The translations under genes were made by a program, and so were the position numbers. A DNA stretch of 59,740 bases, taken from Kiritimatiellia bacterium. Lineage in GTDB: Bacteria > Verrucomicrobiota > Kiritimatiellia > JAFGHX01. The notes beneath the pieces are model-generated. The model saw only the letters and a list, made by a program, of their open reading frames with translations, did not search any database and was not told the DNA's origin. The DNA lies in contig JAFGHX010000435.1 in the NCBI GenBank assembly GCA_016929905.1, positions 1 to 59,740 on the forward strand, written 5' to 3'. Within the stretch, counting starts at the first letter, position 1; each line of letters starts with the position of its first letter. Positions 32,005 through 40,039 of this stretch are shown piece by piece.

Positions 32005-33858
32005 CTACCGGGCGCTGCGCCCGCCCTGCGAGGTCTCAACGCCCGACGACGCGCCCGAACTCGACCGCTCGGTCAGCCGGCTCGGCTGCTCGCCCGTGCG
32101 GCTCGTGCTGCGGCGCCCGCCGGTGGCCTGCCCCTCGAACATGCCCCGCAGCACGTCGGCCACCGCGTCCGTATCCCCGTTCTTCAGCGGGTAGACGTAC
32201 ACCTGCTGTTTCCGGCCGCCGGCGGCGTCCAGCCGCCCGATCAGTTCGGCGATCTGCATCATCGTCTCGCGCGCCGCACTGATCATCAGCGTATTGGTGC
32301 GCGGATCGCCCACCGCCACAACGCGTGCCTGCAGCAGCGTGCGCTTGCTCTGCTGCGCCGTCGCCTGCGTTTGCCCCCGCCCGCCGCGCCGCCCGCTGCG
32401 CGGGTTCGCCTGTTGCGCCGTCGACTCGTCCGCGTACAGCGTGGCGATCGTCTCGGCCAGTTCCGTCGCGTCGGCGTTCTCGAGATGGAAAACGCGCACT
32501 TCCGTCAGCTCCGCAATGTTCGTGTCCACGTCGGCAACGAGCTGCTCGATCGTGCCCATCAGATCGTCCGGCGCGCACACGATCAGCGAGTTCGACCGCT
32601 CGTCGGCCGCCGCCACCACGCGCGTCGCCGCCTGGCGCGCCTCGCTCGGGCCTGCGGCGGCGTTCGCGTCGCCGCCGCCCGGCCCGCCGCGCCGCATCAT
32701 CCAGAACCGGCGCCTGTCCCGCGCGGCGTTCGCCTGGGCCGTGGCCGGGTCCGCCGCGAACAGCTTGCCGATCACGTCCGCCAGCTCCTTGGCATCCGCG
32801 TATTCGAGCGGGAACACGCGGATCGTCGCAATCCCGGAGATCGAGGTGTCCAGCGCCTGGATGATCTCCGCCATTCGCCGCACATTCGACTGGATGTCCG
32901 TCAGAACAATCGCGTTGCTGCTCTCATTCGCGGTCATCTTCGCCGTCTCCGCCATCAGCGGCTTCAGGTTCTCGATCAGCCTCGTCGCGTCCGCGAACCG
33001 GACCGGTATGATCTGCGTCACCATGTCGTCCGTGTTCGGAATCCGCTCCGGATCGCGCGCCACGCGCACCGGTAGACTGCGCGTGTGCGCCGTCTTGCGG
33101 TCGACAATCTTCAGGATTCGCCCGTTGCGCAGCGCAACGTAGCCCTTGTCGGCCAGGACCGTGTTCAACAGGTCGACCGCTTCGTCGTTGTTCAGCGGTT
33201 GGTGGCTCACGATATTCACCGTGCCGCGAACCGGCACCTCCTGGATCACCACGAACCCGGCCGCCTGGCTCAGATAGTTCAATACATCCGAAAGCGAAGC
33301 GCCCTGAAAGTTCATGCGCAGCCCGTCGCCGCCCGCCGCCGGCTGCTCGACAGCCGGCATCGGGGGCGCGGACGGCCCAGGCCGCTCCGCCTGAACCCGT
33401 GGCTCGGTCTGCACCCGTGGCTCGGCTGGCGCGAACCTTTCGGCCCGAGCAGGCGTCTCGTCCGGGGGCGGTGCCTCGTCCGGCCCAAGTGTCTCGTCCG
33501 GGGGCGGTGCGTCGTCCGGGGGCGGTGCCTCGTCCGGGCCAGGCGCGTCGGCCAGTGCCTCATCCGGGCCAGGCGCGTCGGCCGATTCCTCGTCCGAGGC
33601 GGGTGCCTCGTCCGGGGCAGCCGCTTCGGCCGGGGCAGCCGTCTCGTCCGAGGCAGGCGCTTCGTCCGAGACAACCGTTTCGGCCGTCGGGGCGGCCGCA
33701 GGTTCGGCGGAAGCCGCCGGGTCGCTTTCCGCGGCGTAGAGCGGAAGCAGCGCCGCCGCGCAAAGCGCGACGGCCCACGCGCGTACGGCGGCTGGGCCCG
33801 GCGGGGAGCCCCGGTCTGCTCGATTCAGGGGGAAGCTGCACCTGGATATCGTTTTCAC
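32005..33858 (-). CDS. secretin N-domain protein (N0 plus N1-like repeats), other half of split GspD
   Basis: The GTG start at 33856-33858 overlaps the preceding stop by 4 nt and has AAGGAG upstream. The 617-residue protein has a signal sequence at about residues 25-43. Next comes an acidic, Pro/Ala-rich linker built from six-residue repeats of DEAPPP type (about residues 60-145). An N0 domain follows (MNFQGASLSDVLNYLSQAAG, then NIVSHQPLNNDEAVDLLNTV). Then come three or more N1-like modules: IIPVRFADATRLIENLKPLM, IRVFPLEYADAKELADVIGK, VRVFHLENADATELAETIAT and VYVYPLKNGDTDAVADVLRG. There is no secretin pore domain. It probably makes the periplasmic vestibule and docks GspC. Confidence 0.8.
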   Translation of the reverse strand: MKTISRCSFPLNRADRGSPPGPAAVRAWAVALCAAALLPLYAAESDPAASAEPAAAPTAETVVSDEAPASDETAAPAEAAAPDEAPASDEESADAPGPDEALADAPGPDEAPPPDDAPPPDETLGPDEAPPPDETPARAERFAPAEPRVQTEPRVQAERPGPSAPPMPAVEQPAAGGDGLRMNFQGASLSDVLNYLSQAAGFVVIQEVPVRGTVNIVSHQPLNNDEAVDLLNTVLADKGYVALRNGRILKIVDRKTAHTRSLPVRVARDPERIPNTDDMVTQIIPVRFADATRLIENLKPLMAETAKMTANESSNAIVLTDIQSNVRRMAEIIQALDTSISGIATIRVFPLEYADAKELADVIGKLFAADPATAQANAARDRRRFWMMRRGGPGGGDANAAAGPSEARQAATRVVAAADERSNSLIVCAPDDLMGTIEQLVADVDTNIAELTEVRVFHLENADATELAETIATLYADESTAQQANPRSGRRGGRGQTQATAQQSKRTLLQARVVAVGDPRTNTLMISAARETMMQIAELIGRLDAAGGRKQQVYVYPLKNGDTDAVADVLRGMFEGQATGGRRSTSRTGEQPSRLTERSSSGASSGVETSQGGRSAR

Positions 33859-34511
33859 CTGGACAACTCCTTCTTTCGGCGTTCCATCATCTGTTTCATC
33901 AAGTCGTTCACATCGGCTGCCGTGCCGGTGTCCGCCGCCGGCGGCGCCGGGCCGGTTACGGCGCCACCGCCGGCAGCGGATTGCGCTTCGCCGGCCGCCG
34001 GTTCCCAGCCGCCGTCCTGTCGTCTCAGCATGCGGCCGCCGACCGGCAGAACAATCCGGGCAGACCCCGCCGCCAGAACCACGTTTGTCGTGGTGATCTC
34101 CGCAACCGCATAGATGGCCACCCGCTCGTTCAGGCGCACCACCGGCTGAAACGACGAACCGGACCCGGCCAGAAACGCGTAAGCCTTGTCCGCGTAGAGC
34201 AGGGTCCCCGTCAGCGCCACATATTCCGTCTCCGGCGGTTTCGAACGCGGCGGCGCCGACCGGGTTGGCACGATCTGATGAGGCCGGCGCGTCGGGTCGA
34301 AGATGTTCCGGCGGCTGAGCAGAGGGAAGGACTCCGCCGTCTTCGGCGCCGGCGCGCCCGGCGCCGAAGACGGCGCGAGGGCCAGCGCGAGCAGCGCGGT
34401 CGCCGCCACGCGGCGAAGCGTCAACGTGCACCCCGGACCGCACCGCTTGCGTTCGGGCCTCTTCGCGCCCTTTCGCAACCCGGTCTTTCGTCGCGTGCAA
34501 AGTCTGTTCAT
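33855..34511 (-). CDS. gspC: GspC-like inner-membrane clamp protein
   Basis: The 218-residue protein has a basic cytoplasmic N-terminus (about 30 residues) and one membrane segment at about residues 35-52 (VAATALLALALAPSSAPG). A periplasmic part follows, with SRRNIFDPTRRP and a homology-region-like fold (YVALTGTLLYADKAYAFLAG, VVRLNERVAIYAVAEITTTN). Proteins of this layout link the inner-membrane platform to the N0 domain of the secretin. The C-terminus has a short helix (DVNDLMKQMMERRKKELSR) instead of a PDZ domain. It overlaps both neighbours by 4 nt. The GspC assignment rests on position and layout more than on sequence. Confidence 0.65.
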   Translation of the reverse strand: MNRLCTRRKTGLRKGAKRPERKRCGPGCTLTLRRVAATALLALALAPSSAPGAPAPKTAESFPLLSRRNIFDPTRRPHQIVPTRSAPPRSKPPETEYVALTGTLLYADKAYAFLAGSGSSFQPVVRLNERVAIYAVAEITTTNVVLAAGSARIVLPVGGRMLRRQDGGWEPAAGEAQSAAGGGAVTGPAPPAADTGTAADVNDLMKQMMERRKKELSR

Positions 34512-35050
34512 GGTGTGGCGTCCTCGTCCCGCGGCAGGCGCAAGGCGCTCAAGCGCGCGTTCAGGACCAGCCGCTCTCCCCGTTGGTCTTTCGCCGTGAG
34601 CTCGCAACCCTCCAGCCGGACGGACATCGGCGCCCGCTCGAGTGCGTGCAGAAAGCGTGTGATGCTTTGCAGATCGCCCTCCGCCGTGGCGCGGCACTCC
34701 AGGGTCTGATACCCATCCTCATGCTGACGCCACTGCGGGGTCAGGCTGGTATACGTGATCCGGCTCTCGCCGGCCCACTGCGACATGGCCTTCAGGACCC
34801 CTTCCTCGGAAGTCGAATTGCTGGCCGGCAGCGCCTCGCGCGTCATGGTGCCCCAGCGTTCCCGCATGGATTCCGCCCGGCCCAGCAGCAGGGTGCCCTG
34901 GCTCACCGCCTCGCGCAGTTCCGCAATCCGCGTACGCCGGTTCCTGAACAGCCGCGTGAGCGGCGAAACGACCAGCCGGTCCAGCGCCAGCACGCTGACG
35001 CAGGCCACCGCGGCCAACGTGAGCCACTTCTTCCTCAGATCAGTTCTCAT
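34508..35050 (-). CDS. gspM: GspM/PilO-like platform protein
   Basis: The 180-residue protein has one membrane helix near the N-terminus (WLTLAAVACVSVLALDRLVV). Next is a coiled segment (RIAELREAVSQGTLLLGRAE) and a periplasmic ferredoxin-like fold (about residues 95-175), as in GspM and PilO. It would pair with the GspL-like protein on the inner membrane. Its start lies inside the end of the gspL gene (11-nt overlap) and its stop overlaps the next start by 4 nt. Confidence 0.7.
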   Translation of the reverse strand: MRTDLRKKWLTLAAVACVSVLALDRLVVSPLTRLFRNRRTRIAELREAVSQGTLLLGRAESMRERWGTMTREALPASNSTSEEGVLKAMSQWAGESRITYTSLTPQWRQHEDGYQTLECRATAEGDLQSITRFLHALERAPMSVRLEGCELTAKDQRGERLVLNARLSALRLPRDEDATP

Positions 35051-36452
35051 GACTGTACCGCCAGATGAACTTGAACGTGAACTGGATCGGGTCAGCCCCC
35101 CGTACCTGTTGAACCTGCACGTCGTCGATCTCGGGTCGGCCGCGCAGCCGGTCCAGCGTCTCCATGAATGCCGTCTGGCTGCGGGCGAACCCGCTGCACG
35201 ACACCAACCGGTTCTCCTTGATCTCCACCGACCGCGCCCAGACAACGCCGTCTTGCGGAAAGGCGGCCGTCAGTCCTTCCAGGATTTCCAGGCTGCGGGG
35301 CGCGGCGTCGAACCACGGCCGGAACTGGCGGATCTTCTTCTGCAACTGCTGCAGTTCGGTGACCGTCGGTTCGATCGCCGCCCATTCCGCCTTGAGTCGC
35401 TTCTCCACGCGGGCCTGCTGGACCAGGAGCAGCAGAAGCGCTGCCGCCAGGCACCCCAGCCCGGCCAGGACCCATCGATTGCGGCGCGATACGAAGCGGA
35501 CCACCACGGCGTGGATCCTGTTCACCTGCGCCGGCACGAACTCGAACACGGCCGGCTTCGCGTGAAGTTGGCGTCGCACCTCGGCCAGCGCGGCGCCGCC
35601 GTCCGGCACACTCGTGTCCGTGTCGGCCGCCACCGGCTCCGGCTCGACGTCGACCAGCCGCGCGACGCCCAACCGTCGCAGCGGGCCGGCCACGGCGTCG
35701 CGCAGCGATTCAACCGCGCCCTTCGCCCCGACGAAACGGGCTTCGCCGAGCGCGCTCCGGATCGCGTCCGGCAGACGTCCCAGCGCGATGCGGATCTCGC
35801 GGCCCAGCACGTCCGCCGACAGGGCGGCCGCGCCGTCGAAGACATGCAACGCCGCTACGCCGCCCGCCAGGCCGACGAGCATCGTGACATTGTCGTTTTC
35901 GGTCAGGAAACAAACGGACGCGCCGCGCTCGCGCGGAAAGACGCAGCGCGCGAGGCCGAGCGAAATGGAAACCGCCCGGCATCCGGCCGCCGCCAGCATG
36001 CGTTGCACCGCGCTGACTCGCTTCTCCGGCACCGCCGCCAGCGTCGCGCATCGCTTGCCGTCCGGCAGGGGGTAGACCGAATAGGCCAGGCGCAGTTCCG
36101 CGGGCGGGATCGGAAATTCCCGTTCCGCGCGCAGCGCGAGATAGGCGCGCAGGTCCTCGGCGCCGACCGCCGGCAGTTCGGCCGGCGCGGTCATCGCCCA
36201 ACCGGGCGGCAGGCACACGGCGCAGCGTTTTTCGCGGATCCCCGCCTCCGCCAGATGCGCGGCCAACCGCGCGCCGGCTTTCTGCGCGTCCTCCAGAATG
36301 GCACCCGGAGTGACCGGTACGCTCAGGCGCCGGATCAGCCGGCAGCTGCCGTTCTCCCGGCGCGCGAGCACGACGACAAGTTCCGCGGGCTCCAGGCTGA
36401 TGCCCAGCATCAACGGCCTGGGCGCGTAACGTTCGAACAGGGCAGGCTTCAC
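35040..36452 (-). CDS. gspL: GspL-like protein (PilM-type actin fold fused to PilN-type part)
   Basis: The 470-residue protein starts with an actin/ASKHA-like cytoplasmic domain (MLGISLEPAELVVVLARREN, YLALRAEREFPIPPAELRLA, then LGREIRIALGRLPDAIRSAL). One membrane helix lies at about residues 325-345 (VLAGLGCLAAALLLLLVQQA). A periplasmic coiled coil and ferredoxin-like end follow (PTVTELQQLQKKIRQFRPWF, IDDVQVQQVRGADPIQFTFK). This is the GspL layout. GspL anchors the ATPase GspE to the membrane. The GTG start at 36450-36452 follows GGAGGAG and overlaps the previous stop. Confidence 0.8.
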   Translation of the reverse strand: MKPALFERYAPRPLMLGISLEPAELVVVLARRENGSCRLIRRLSVPVTPGAILEDAQKAGARLAAHLAEAGIREKRCAVCLPPGWAMTAPAELPAVGAEDLRAYLALRAEREFPIPPAELRLAYSVYPLPDGKRCATLAAVPEKRVSAVQRMLAAAGCRAVSISLGLARCVFPRERGASVCFLTENDNVTMLVGLAGGVAALHVFDGAAALSADVLGREIRIALGRLPDAIRSALGEARFVGAKGAVESLRDAVAGPLRRLGVARLVDVEPEPVAADTDTSVPDGGAALAEVRRQLHAKPAVFEFVPAQVNRIHAVVVRFVSRRNRWVLAGLGCLAAALLLLLVQQARVEKRLKAEWAAIEPTVTELQQLQKKIRQFRPWFDAAPRSLEILEGLTAAFPQDGVVWARSVEIKENRLVSCSGFARSQTAFMETLDRLRGRPEIDDVQVQQVRGADPIQFTFKFIWRYSHEN

Positions 36453-37813
36453 CGTGTCTCCTCCCGCTCCAGCGCCAGTTGCTCGTATACGGCCGGGCCC
36501 AGCGCCCAGCCCGCGGCGTTCAGATCCTTGCGGTAAACGACGACCGGCGCTTCACCCGTGAAATCGACGACCAGCAACGCCCGCCGATAGCCGCGCGCGT
36601 GACGGCCGACCGCCGCAATATCGGCACTGACCTGGTACGTCCGCGCCGTCACGTACGGGCCCGCCTGTACCGCGCCCTCCGCTCCGAGCGCCTCGGCCAC
36701 CCAGGCCACGCTCGGCGCCGGCTCGTCCTGGGCCAGCCGTTGCGCCACCAGTTGCGCCGCCTGGGTCGCGTCGATCCCCGGTAGGCACGCCAGCACCGCT
36801 TCGCTCGCCGTGTTCACGTTGACCAACCCCTCCAGAAAGGACGCCGTCGATACCGTGACTGCATCGCAGATCCTGTCGAATTCCGGTACGGTCATGCCGC
36901 TGCGTACAAAGAATTCCAGCACGCTCGCGTCATGGCGCGGCCCGCCGCCCAACCGCTGCGCGATCTCGTTCGCACGCGGCTCGCCGAAATTCTCGCGCAA
37001 CAGCGCCGTCAACTGCGTCGCCTGCTGGTTCACGTTCACGCGCGCGGACCCGTCGGCGCGCCGGTTCGGTTCCCGGCTCCAGACCGTGACGTATTCAATC
37101 AGACCCGGGGCCAGCACGCCGTCCGCGTTGTCCGCCGGCGCGTTCGCGTCGCCGTCGTTCTCGTTGGCGTCCAGCACGCCGTTGCGGTTCGCGTCTTCGC
37201 CGTACAAGAGCGCCCAGTCCATCCCCTTCACCAGGAGCAACTCCTCCGGCGTCTCGAAACGCGCGTTCTTGCACGCGTACGCCGGGCTCGCCAGCAGGTA
37301 CGTTTCCGATTCCGCGCCGCCCTCCCGGATCTGCTCGTCTTCGTCGCGCCAGTCCAGGATCGCCGCCGCCAGCTCCGGCGTCATGCCCGGCAGCCCCTCC
37401 AGCATCGCGCGCGAGGCCGTGTTGATGTTCAGCTTCGCGCACTCGTCGACCAGCCCGAACGCCGGCGTGCGGCTCGAAAGGGCGTCCGGCATGCGGCCGA
37501 GGAACCAGAACCGCGCCAGGCCGACCGGCACGTTCTCACTCACATACGTGTCGAGCGGCGGGAACTGCCCGCCCTGCGCCATGTTGGCGAGCAGCCAGCG
37601 CGCGTATCGCCCCGCCCCCTCCACGGCCTGCTCCGCCTCGCGGCCGGCCAGGTCGTTGTCCGCCCCGCGCAGGGCGAACGTCATGGAGTGGCCGAACACC
37701 AGGGTAAGGCTGACCAGCCCCAGTGCGACCCACAGCACCACGATCAAGACCGAGCCGCGGCCGCCCGCCGGCGGCACGGCCCGTGCATCGCGGCTATCCG
37801 TTCCTGTACTCAT
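36449..37813 (-). CDS. gspK: GspK-type minor pseudopilin
   Basis: The 454-residue protein has a type IV-like N-terminus (GRGSVLIVVLWVALGLVSLT) and the large globular part of GspK. It includes two helix-hairpin-helix-like repeats with LNINTASRAMLEGLPGMTPE and LVNVNTASEAVLACLPGIDA. An insertion of acidic repeats (EDANRNGVLDANENDGDANA) may bind calcium. GspK caps the pseudopilus tip. It is longer than the E. coli protein (about 330 residues), mainly through this insertion. It overlaps both neighbouring genes by 4 nt. Confidence 0.85.
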   Translation of the reverse strand: MSTGTDSRDARAVPPAGGRGSVLIVVLWVALGLVSLTLVFGHSMTFALRGADNDLAGREAEQAVEGAGRYARWLLANMAQGGQFPPLDTYVSENVPVGLARFWFLGRMPDALSSRTPAFGLVDECAKLNINTASRAMLEGLPGMTPELAAAILDWRDEDEQIREGGAESETYLLASPAYACKNARFETPEELLLVKGMDWALLYGEDANRNGVLDANENDGDANAPADNADGVLAPGLIEYVTVWSREPNRRADGSARVNVNQQATQLTALLRENFGEPRANEIAQRLGGGPRHDASVLEFFVRSGMTVPEFDRICDAVTVSTASFLEGLVNVNTASEAVLACLPGIDATQAAQLVAQRLAQDEPAPSVAWVAEALGAEGAVQAGPYVTARTYQVSADIAAVGRHARGYRRALLVVDFTGEAPVVVYRKDLNAAGWALGPAVYEQLALEREETR

Positions 37814-38625
37814 GCCGCATCTGCTCCCGATCGGCCCGCCGGCTCGCGCGCCCAACGCCCGGCGACCGGGTTCGGGCGTTGAACCGGCATCGCGCCCGGC
37901 AAACCCCGCGGCCGCACGCCCGTGTCGCTCGTTGCACCCGTGCCCGCCGCTTCCGAGGAGACCGGCTGCATCGGCCAGGGCACGACGACTTCAATAGGCG
38001 GCGGCCGCACCGCACCCTCTGCCGCCGCCTGCAGGATCCGCACCCGCACCGCCTGCGGGACCTCGCCTTCCCGCTCCAGGCTGTCCCACGCTTCGAGCCA
38101 TTCCTGCCCGTCGAAAAAAACGATCTCCAGCCGCTCCACGCGCGAAAGCAGCGCCGTCTCGGGCGGCTGATCGTACACCGGCGCGAGTAGATTGCGCTCC
38201 ACGGCGCGCACCAGTGTGCCGCCCGGCCCGTCATCGGCCGAGGCCGGGGCCCGGATGAGGTAGGTGACCCGCTGCACGTCGCCGCCCATCTCGCCTTCCG
38301 CCAGCCGGGCCGATGTCGTGGTGAAGCTCAGATAGCCCGGAAACCGGTAATCCTCGCTCTGAACCCGGCCCAGCAGTTCGTTGGCCAGCATGCCGCCCGT
38401 GAGCAGCGCGTTGCGCAGATCGCTACGCACCAGTCCCGCCGCCCGCGCACGAAGCCGGGCGGCACGGATCCGGGCGACGGCATCGTTGCGCAGCCGGATC
38501 CCGCTCGCGAATACGGCATACACCGCGCCGACCAGGCAGGAAAAGGCCAGCGTGGCCACCAGGAGCTCCAGCAGGGTGAAGCCCTGCCTCCGCCGAACAC
38601 GCGCTTTCGAAACCGGCCTCTTCAT
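37810..38625 (-). CDS. gspJ: GspJ-type minor pseudopilin
   Basis: The 271-residue protein has a prepilin cleavage motif at residues 15-20 (RRQGFTLLELLVATLAFSCL) followed by the hydrophobic helix, and then a C-terminal beta domain with LSRVERLEIVFFDGQEWLEA. GspJ works with GspI and GspK at the tip of the pseudopilus. The Pro/Arg-rich final 50 residues are unusual and look disordered. It overlaps the neighbouring genes by 4 nt each. Confidence 0.8.
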   Translation of the reverse strand: MKRPVSKARVRRRQGFTLLELLVATLAFSCLVGAVYAVFASGIRLRNDAVARIRAARLRARAAGLVRSDLRNALLTGGMLANELLGRVQSEDYRFPGYLSFTTTSARLAEGEMGGDVQRVTYLIRAPASADDGPGGTLVRAVERNLLAPVYDQPPETALLSRVERLEIVFFDGQEWLEAWDSLEREGEVPQAVRVRILQAAAEGAVRPPPIEVVVPWPMQPVSSEAAGTGATSDTGVRPRGLPGAMPVQRPNPVAGRWAREPAGRSGADAA

Positions 38626-39020
38626 GAATCCGTCTCGTTCACCAGCGTCGTCAGACTCACCTGCCGCATGGCGCCCTGCACCTCGAACAGAACCGACACC
38701 GTCAGCTCCACCATGTTGTCGGCTTCCCAGTCCGCTCGCGTCAACTCCCAACGATAGCCGGGCCACTCCTCGCCGAAATCGCCTTGCGTTCTGCTCGCCG
38801 CCCATTCCCCGTTCAGCAACAGCTCGTTCAGCCGGTTTTCCGCGAGTTGCACCGCCGTCGTGTCGCGATCGGCCGTGACCGCGGCCCAGTTCGCCAGGAG
38901 CAGGCCCCGGATAATGACGGGAAAAAGAACGGCGACGAACAGCATGGCGGCCAAAACCTCCACGAACGTGAAGCCGGCCCGGCGACGGGCTCCCGCTGAT
39001 GTGTGGCGAATGGCATTCAT
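38622..39020 (-). CDS. gspI: GspI-type minor pseudopilin
   Basis: This 132-residue protein has the prepilin motif GFTFVEVLAAMLFVAVLFPV near residue 17 and the short C-terminal domain of GspI (ENRLNELLLNGEW, then VELTVSVLFEVQGAMRQVSL). It would sit at the pseudopilus tip beside GspJ and GspK. The start at 39018-39020 overlaps the end of the upstream gspH gene by 4 nt. Confidence 0.8.
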   Translation of the reverse strand: MNAIRHTSAGARRRAGFTFVEVLAAMLFVAVLFPVIIRGLLLANWAAVTADRDTTAVQLAENRLNELLLNGEWAASRTQGDFGEEWPGYRWELTRADWEADNMVELTVSVLFEVQGAMRQVSLTTLVNETDS

Positions 39021-39574
39021 CTCCGCCCGGCTCCCCCTCCCGTCCTGTCCCGGCCGGCATCGGCCGGCTCCCGGCATTCGTACCCCCAACCGTCATCCGT
39101 CAGCGCCACGACCAGCCGCCGCTCGTGCCGGTCCTCAAACGCCAGCGCCGCCAGACCGCCGGCGGCCGGCATGCCGTCCGGCGTGAATTCAATCACATCG
39201 TGCGGGCCGTCCGGCAGCGCGTCGTTCCCCTCGTCCGCCACCAGCCGCACCTCCGGATGCAGCCGGTATTCACGCCGGTCGCCGGCACCTGTGGGAAAAC
39301 CCGGCACCGGCTTCAGCCCGTAGCGCTGCTCCGCGGTGTCGATCCAGACCCGCATAGGCGCGCCTTTCGAGACGGCTTCGTTGCGGCCGTATTCGGTCAG
39401 CGCCACAAAGCGGCCCGCCTCGTCGTCCAGGCGCCGCTGCCTGAAGAACCGCGCCAGGGAAGGGGCCGAGATCGCCATCACGGTCGCCAACAGGCCCATG
39501 ACGAGAATGAACTCCATGAGCGTGAAGGCTGCCGCGCCGGCCGCCGCTTCATTCCTCCCAGTTCGTGATGTCAT
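39017..39574 (-). CDS. gspH: GspH-type minor pseudopilin
   Basis: The 185-residue protein carries the prepilin segment AAAFTLMEFILVMGLLATVM and a beta-rich domain with RFVALTEYGRNEAVSKGAPM, a GspH/FimT-like pattern. The cleaved residue is preceded by alanine rather than the usual glycine (AAA-F-T-L-M-E), which may weaken processing. It overlaps gspG by 26 nt and gspI by 4 nt. Confidence 0.78.
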   Translation of the reverse strand: MTSRTGRNEAAAGAAAFTLMEFILVMGLLATVMAISAPSLARFFRQRRLDDEAGRFVALTEYGRNEAVSKGAPMRVWIDTAEQRYGLKPVPGFPTGAGDRREYRLHPEVRLVADEGNDALPDGPHDVIEFTPDGMPAAGGLAALAFEDRHERRLVVALTDDGWGYECREPADAGRDRTGGGAGRR

Positions 39575-39998
39575 CGTCGCCTCCGGCCTGGCCGTCGGGC
39601 CCCATCGACATCAAGTCGTAGCCGTCCGGGTTGTGCCGGCCGGGGCACTGGTACACGTACGCATGGCCCCACGGGTCCAGCGGGATCCCTTTCTTCAGAT
39701 ACGGGCCGCGCCAGCCGGAAGCGCCGGCCGGCACCTCGATCAGTTCGTTCAGGCCTTGGCCCCCGCGCGGGTAGTAGGCCATGTCCACTTCGAACGCGTC
39801 CAGCGCCACCTCGAAATTGGAGATCTGCGTCTGGGCCGCCGTCACCTTCGCCTGCTGCCCGCGCCCCGCGAACTTCGGCACCACAACCGCGGCCAGCGCC
39901 GCCAGGATCACCAGGACCAACAGCATCTCCACCAGCGTGAACGCCTGCCGGTCGCGTGCCGCCGCAAGCGCACGCCTCGTCCGTTTCCCCCTGTTCAT
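39549..39998 (-). CDS. gspG: GspG major pseudopilin
   Basis: This 149-residue protein is the major pseudopilin: prepilin motif RQAFTLVEMLLVLVILAALA, then DAFEVDMAYYPRGGQGLNEL, GPYLKKGIPLDPWGHAYVYQ and a C-terminal acidic calcium-site loop (GPDGQAGGDDDITNWE). Cleavage is preceded by alanine rather than the usual glycine. Assembly of this subunit pushes substrates through the secretin. The start at 39996-39998 is 41 nt after the gspF stop. Confidence 0.9.
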   Translation of the reverse strand: MNRGKRTRRALAAARDRQAFTLVEMLLVLVILAALAAVVVPKFAGRGQQAKVTAAQTQISNFEVALDAFEVDMAYYPRGGQGLNELIEVPAGASGWRGPYLKKGIPLDPWGHAYVYQCPGRHNPDGYDLMSMGPDGQAGGDDDITNWEE

Positions 39999-40039
39999 GT
40001 CTGCCTCCCGCTTCGTGAATCTCGCGTCGTAAGAAGCCC

